NCBI GenBank assembly: GCA_017540605.1
Contig: JAFYAS010000009.1
Location: forward strand, 1-35,566
Source of the DNA: Lachnospiraceae bacterium
Lineage (GTDB): Bacteria > Bacillota > Clostridia > Lachnospirales > Lachnospiraceae
Length of the DNA: 35,566 nt
Direction: 5' to 3'
The translations under genes were made by a program, and so were the position numbers. Below, one piece after another: positions 32,407 to 35,566 of the stretch. Each line of letters opens with the position of its first letter. Positions within the stretch are counted from its first letter, which is position 1. Under the pieces are notes generated by a model. That model searched no databases, was not told where the DNA came from, and saw only the letters and a list, made by a program, of their open reading frames with translations.

Positions 32407-33378
32407 CTATTTCTCCAATACATGGGCAAGAACCTCCGAAAATCTCCTTGCCGCATCACCATTCATATGCCCGTCATAATCTGTATATCCATTTAGATCA
32501 TGATCTGTCATATCGTAATACTCTCCAAAATTGAAATTGATATAGTCAACTCCTGCCCCCGAAAAAAACTCTGAATAATAGTCGTTGAGAGCCTTTGAGC
32601 CATCCATACAACCATCAAGAGCATCATCAGAAAGAGGTGTTGTCACAGCTACAAATTCGATATTCTTCTCCTTACACAGATCAATGATGCTTTTAAGATC
32701 ATCCATATTCTTTTCAATGATATCCTCAGGGAACCATTCGTCAGCATATTCATCCTCGAACTCGGAAGGATCAACAGGCTGCTGTTCTATAAAGCCATTC
32801 TCATGATATCTCTGACTATCTGTTGCAAAGCTTTCCGCACTATAGTCACTATTTATCTTCTTTCCTACCGTCTCCTTCGCATGACTCAGTTCGTAGGAAA
32901 GATCATATTCATACCATGGAAAAAACATGGTTCGAAGGTCACATTTCAAAACCGTATTTTTGAAATATTCAAGCTTTGATACTGACATAGGAAATTCGTG
33001 GTAAAAGAGCAGGTAATTGTTTCCCACCTCTTTTTCCCTCACGAAATAACCCGGAGATATCTCATAAACCACACGCTTTGGAGCATGACCCTTTTCTATC
33101 ATAAGCTTCAAAAGATATAAAACATCCTCAGGATATTCTCCGCCCACACACAGATTGTGACCTGATCTTTTGGCCACTTTTTCTATAGTCTCGGGATCAA
33201 TGTTCATCTTGCCGTGTGAGGTACCCACATACACATCATCAAAGGATTCCGTAGAAATGGCATGTATATCATTTCTCATAAACGTACATGGATAAAGAAC
33301 CAGATCCGCCGCAAAAAGAACCAATATAAAGATTGTCACGATCACTGCCATAGACAGTATTAGCTTAAAATTGCGCAT
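32407..33378 (-). CDS. SGNH-hydrolase/DltD-like membrane-anchored protein
   Basis: 323 residues. One N-terminal membrane helix (about 7-28) and an extracytoplasmic domain with V-G-T-S-H-G (Ser54, the nucleophile position of SGNH/DltD-like folds) and a C-terminal D-Y-D-G-H-M-N segment (D300/D302 and His304) that can supply the acid-His pair. The length is below that of typical DltD (about 390-420). DltD acts in the final transfer of the acyl group to the polymer outside the cell. The frame is open to 33420, but AAAGGA precedes the ATG at 33378, which overlaps the end of the MBOAT gene by 14 nt. Confidence 0.8.
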   Translation of the reverse strand: MRNFKLILSMAVIVTIFILVLFAADLVLYPCTFMRNDIHAISTESFDDVYVGTSHGKMNIDPETIEKVAKRSGHNLCVGGEYPEDVLYLLKLMIEKGHAPKRVVYEISPGYFVREKEVGNNYLLFYHEFPMSVSKLEYFKNTVLKCDLRTMFFPWYEYDLSYELSHAKETVGKKINSDYSAESFATDSQRYHENGFIEQQPVDPSEFEDEYADEWFPEDIIEKNMDDLKSIIDLCKEKNIEFVAVTTPLSDDALDGCMDGSKALNDYYSEFFSGAGVDYINFNFGEYYDMTDHDLNGYTDYDGHMNGDAARRFSEVLAHVLEK

Positions 33379-34879
33379 ATATAAATCCTTTCGGAGTAGA
33401 TGTAGATCCAAAGAAACCAATAAGCATGAACATTACAATAAAGAGCAAAGTCTTTACGGGAATGGGGAGAGCTATAACCTTTGCCTGAATATCAACGCCT
33501 TTCTCTTTTACCACTCCAACGGTTACCATAACGCTAACCCCAATGGCAATGATAAGAAGTGCCCAGGGCACAAAATCCGTTCCACCCCTTCCGGCTTCAA
33601 TATTCATGATCTGTGACCAGTCAAAGTGTGTAAATGCCTGTTTCACAAGATAGTTTCCTTGAGACAAAGTGTCAGAACGATCATAAAACCACCTTAAATT
33701 CACTATGATATATGTTCTTACGATCTGGAAAATGTGATACCAGGTCTCCTTGCCCGATATGTGAAGCTTCTTTTTCCATGATCTGTAATTATCTGCCATC
33801 AACTCAGAAAATGCTATGATACCGCCGTTCATCAGGCCGTAAACAACATATTTCATACTGGCGCCATGCCAGATACCGACTAAGAAGAACACTATGAAAT
33901 CTGCCAAAGCGATGGGAACTACACGGCCTTTTTTTCTGCCAAAGGCCTTCCTTGACCAGCTTGAAAACTTTGTCATCCACCCCGACAAGGTGATAGGATA
34001 AAAAACATAATTCATCATCCACTCCCCAAGAGAGATGTGCCAGCGTTTCCAAAAGTCTGCCATGGAGGTTGCAAGATAAGGCTGATTGAAATTCTCCTCC
34101 ATCTCTATGCCAAAAAGATTGCCGATACCGATGACCACATCTATACCGCCGGAAAAATCTCCGTAAAGCTGTATGCCGTAAAGTATCAATCCAAGGAAAA
34201 CTATACCGTTAAAGCTATCCGGATCCTCCCATATCGCATCGGCAAATATCCCTGCCCAATCTGCGATGATCATTTTCTTTAAAAATCCCCAAAGTATCCG
34301 ATACAAACCTTTTTGGATATTCTCTGTCGAAAATCTATGTGGTGTGATAAGCTGAGGTGCCAGCTTGTTGTAGTTTCCTATGGGACCCTGTAAAAGCTGT
34401 GGGAAAAAGGAAATAAAGAGAGCGAACTTGAAAATGTTTTTTTCCGCCTCTGCCTTTTTCCAATACACGTCCAAAAGATATCCCACAGACTGAAAGGTAT
34501 AAAATGAAATACCAAGAGGAAACAATATCTTTATACCCGGAATATCAAGACCAAGGGATACATTCAGTATATCGATGAAGAAACCGGTATATTTGACGAT
34601 AAACAGCAACAAAAAACTAAGGATAACGCCTATAGTTATCACTCGTTTCTTTGTTTTCTCAGGAGCTTCTTTTTTTTGCAGATGATCAATAGCAAGTCCG
34701 AACAGATAGACTACTATGGTTGAATACAGAATAAAGAAGAGGTATTTTACCCCTCCTGCAAGATAATATATATAACTAAATATCAAAAGAACTATCCATT
34801 TGATCTTCGCAGGTGCTATGTAATAGCAAAGCACCGCCGCCAACACAAACAGAACAAATGCATTCGAGATCAGTGACAC
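33365..34879 (-). CDS. MBOAT-family membrane acyltransferase (DltB/AlgI-like)
   Basis: 504 residues with about 10-12 hydrophobic segments. Diagnostic MBOAT features: D-F-W-K-R-W-H-I-S-L-G-E-W (His281) and I-W-H-G-A-S (His338, the likely catalytic residue), plus Q-G-P-I-G and G-D-F-S-G-G-I-D. In Dlt systems DltB moves the acyl group from the carrier across the membrane; AlgI/PatA relatives acetylate polysaccharides. With a DltA-like, a DltC-like and a DltD-like partner the Dlt reading is favoured. The start is GTG at 34879, with AGGAGA 8 nt upstream. Confidence 0.9.
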   Translation of the reverse strand: MSLISNAFVLFVLAAVLCYYIAPAKIKWIVLLIFSYIYYLAGGVKYLFFILYSTIVVYLFGLAIDHLQKKEAPEKTKKRVITIGVILSFLLLFIVKYTGFFIDILNVSLGLDIPGIKILFPLGISFYTFQSVGYLLDVYWKKAEAEKNIFKFALFISFFPQLLQGPIGNYNKLAPQLITPHRFSTENIQKGLYRILWGFLKKMIIADWAGIFADAIWEDPDSFNGIVFLGLILYGIQLYGDFSGGIDVVIGIGNLFGIEMEENFNQPYLATSMADFWKRWHISLGEWMMNYVFYPITLSGWMTKFSSWSRKAFGRKKGRVVPIALADFIVFFLVGIWHGASMKYVVYGLMNGGIIAFSELMADNYRSWKKKLHISGKETWYHIFQIVRTYIIVNLRWFYDRSDTLSQGNYLVKQAFTHFDWSQIMNIEAGRGGTDFVPWALLIIAIGVSVMVTVGVVKEKGVDIQAKVIALPIPVKTLLFIVMFMLIGFFGSTSTPKGFIYAQF

Positions 34880-34917
34880 GATCTTATTCTCCTTGCAAAC
34901 ATATTTGAGTCTTTCTT

Positions 34918-34946
34918 ACTATATCACAATCCAAAGTCTGTAACAA
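34918..34946 (-). promoter_or_regulatory. Promoter of the Dlt-like operon
   Basis: On the minus strand: TTGTTA (34941-34946), 17-nt spacer, TATAGT (34918-34923), about 40 nt before the GTG start. Confidence 0.55.
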
Positions 34947-34959
34947 TCCAAAATTCAAG

Positions 34960-35001
34960 AAAACCGTGCTCTGATGACATTTTTTCAGAACACGGTTTTT
35001 T
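34960..35001 (-). terminator. Rho-independent terminator between the coiled-coil gene and the Dlt-like operon
   Basis: Arms AAAACCGTG-C-TCTGA and TCAGA-A-CACGGTTTT (one mismatch) with T-rich sequence after the stem on both strands. It follows the stop of the minus-strand gene at 35023. Confidence 0.75.
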
Positions 35002-35022
35002 CATTCAAAAACAATATCAAGG

Positions 35023-35566
35023 TTAAAACATAGCCACATTACCGCCAAGTCTTGCAAGCTCTGTCTTTAGCTTTTCTATAATAGAGTCTTTTGATTTGAG
35101 CTGCTTATCCTTACTTTCAAGTTCTTTCTTGTTATTCTCAAGTTCTTTCTTGTTACTCTCAAGTTCTTTCTTGTTACTCTCAACCTCCTTTGCAAGCTCC
35201 GCAATTTTATTATCTCTCTCTTCAAATTCAGCTTTGAATAAATCTCTTGTTGCTCCCATCTTCTTTGCACCTTCTTCCTGATCATTAATTCTAAATCTTT
35301 CTATAACAAGATCTGTTACCTCTGCCGCCTTTTCTCTATAAACCGGATTTGCTATATTGCTTATCAAATCTGCAATGCCGTCCACCCTATCTTCAGAGAG
35401 TTTCTTTTGAACCAAACTCATCCATGGATATTTTTCATAGTCTATCTCATTGAGAAGAACTATCTGGACATCAATAAGTTTAGAGTGTTCAAAATAATAA
35501 ACTCCCTTTTCCCTATTGACCATAGTATAATCCAAACACTTAAGTTGTTCAACGATTTTTCTTGGA
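35023..35566 (-). CDS. Partial gene: uncharacterised protein with a C-terminal heptad coiled coil
   Basis: The frame continues past the right edge of the window, so the N-terminus is missing (about 180 residues visible). The visible part has Y-Y-F-E-H-S-K-L-I-D-V-Q-I near its start, a helical middle and a C-terminal run of E-S-N-K-K-E-L heptads (three near-perfect copies), then a tail ending G-G-N-V-A-M-F. The 21-bp DNA repeat at 35117-35179 encodes the heptads. I do not recognise a domain; the visible start would be a TTG and is not supported by a ribosome binding site, so the true start lies to the right. Confidence 0.6.
   Translation of the reverse strand, partial: PRKIVEQLKCLDYTMVNREKGVYYFEHSKLIDVQIVLLNEIDYEKYPWMSLVQKKLSEDRVDGIADLISNIANPVYREKAAEVTDLVIERFRINDQEEGAKKMGATRDLFKAEFEERDNKIAELAKEVESNKKELESNKKELENNKKELESKDKQLKSKDSIIEKLKTELARLGGNVAMF
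35117..35179. repeat. Three 21-bp tandem repeats coding for coiled-coil heptads
   Basis: Three adjacent copies of a 21-bp unit (35117-35137, 35138-35158, 35159-35179), the last two identical and the first differing at one base. Each encodes seven residues with the E-x-N-K-K-E-L pattern, so copy-number change would keep both frame and coiled-coil register. Confidence 0.9.

Noticed and set aside
35117-35179. Possible CRISPR array
   Set aside because: The repeats are directly adjacent without spacers and encode protein heptads; no Cas gene is in the window.

Overview
The window looks like chromosomal DNA of a low-GC, Gram-positive anaerobe of the Clostridia, most likely a Lachnospiraceae-type organism. 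The evidence is strong GGAGG-type ribosome binding sites, SpoVG, a paired GlgC/GlgD, Agr-type cyclic-peptide signalling, a CarD-like protein, secreted cysteine peptidase and transglutaminase-like proteins with surface repeats, and an MBOAT/Dlt-like operon. Species cannot be named from the sequence alone. No CRISPR array, intact insertion sequence or tRNA was seen.

Layout. At the left edge (1-205) a near-consensus promoter fires leftward out of the window into non-coding sequence, possibly an rRNA leader. Positions 347-9842 hold mostly housekeeping and uncharacterised genes: a secreted FN3-like protein, a CvpA-like plus DUF5711-like membrane pair, a CBS-domain protein, a 1067-residue repeat protein, a CarD-like protein, and HisS with an HD-GYP protein. 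Positions 9987-14777 hold a secreted papain-family peptidase, a flavin reductase-like protein, a pyridoxamine kinase and SpoVG. GlgC and GlgD (14964-17359) follow, with a strikingly structured 186-nt segment between glgD and spoVG.

The centre (17542-25741) is the most unusual part. It is an Agr quorum-sensing locus whose agrD and agrB are separated by about 5 kb. Between them lie a small secreted protein, two FtsX/MacB-type permeases, a solute-binding lipoprotein and an ABC ATPase. The receptor pair agrA-agrC is divergent. I read this as a self-regulated cassette in which a cyclic peptide probably controls a secreted effector, perhaps bacteriocin-like, together with a dedicated ABC system.

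The right part (25783-35566) is about the cell surface. It starts with a truncated AAA-ATPase/PD-(D/E)XK remnant. Three tandem secreted transglutaminase-like paralogues follow. They converge on a leftward six-gene operon of MBOAT acyltransferase, SGNH/DltD-like protein, DltA-like adenylation enzyme, acyl carrier protein, a fourth transglutaminase-like protein and an acidic lipoprotein. The operon looks like a Dlt-type surface acylation pathway coupled to a transglutaminase-fold enzyme. A coiled-coil protein gene runs off the right edge.
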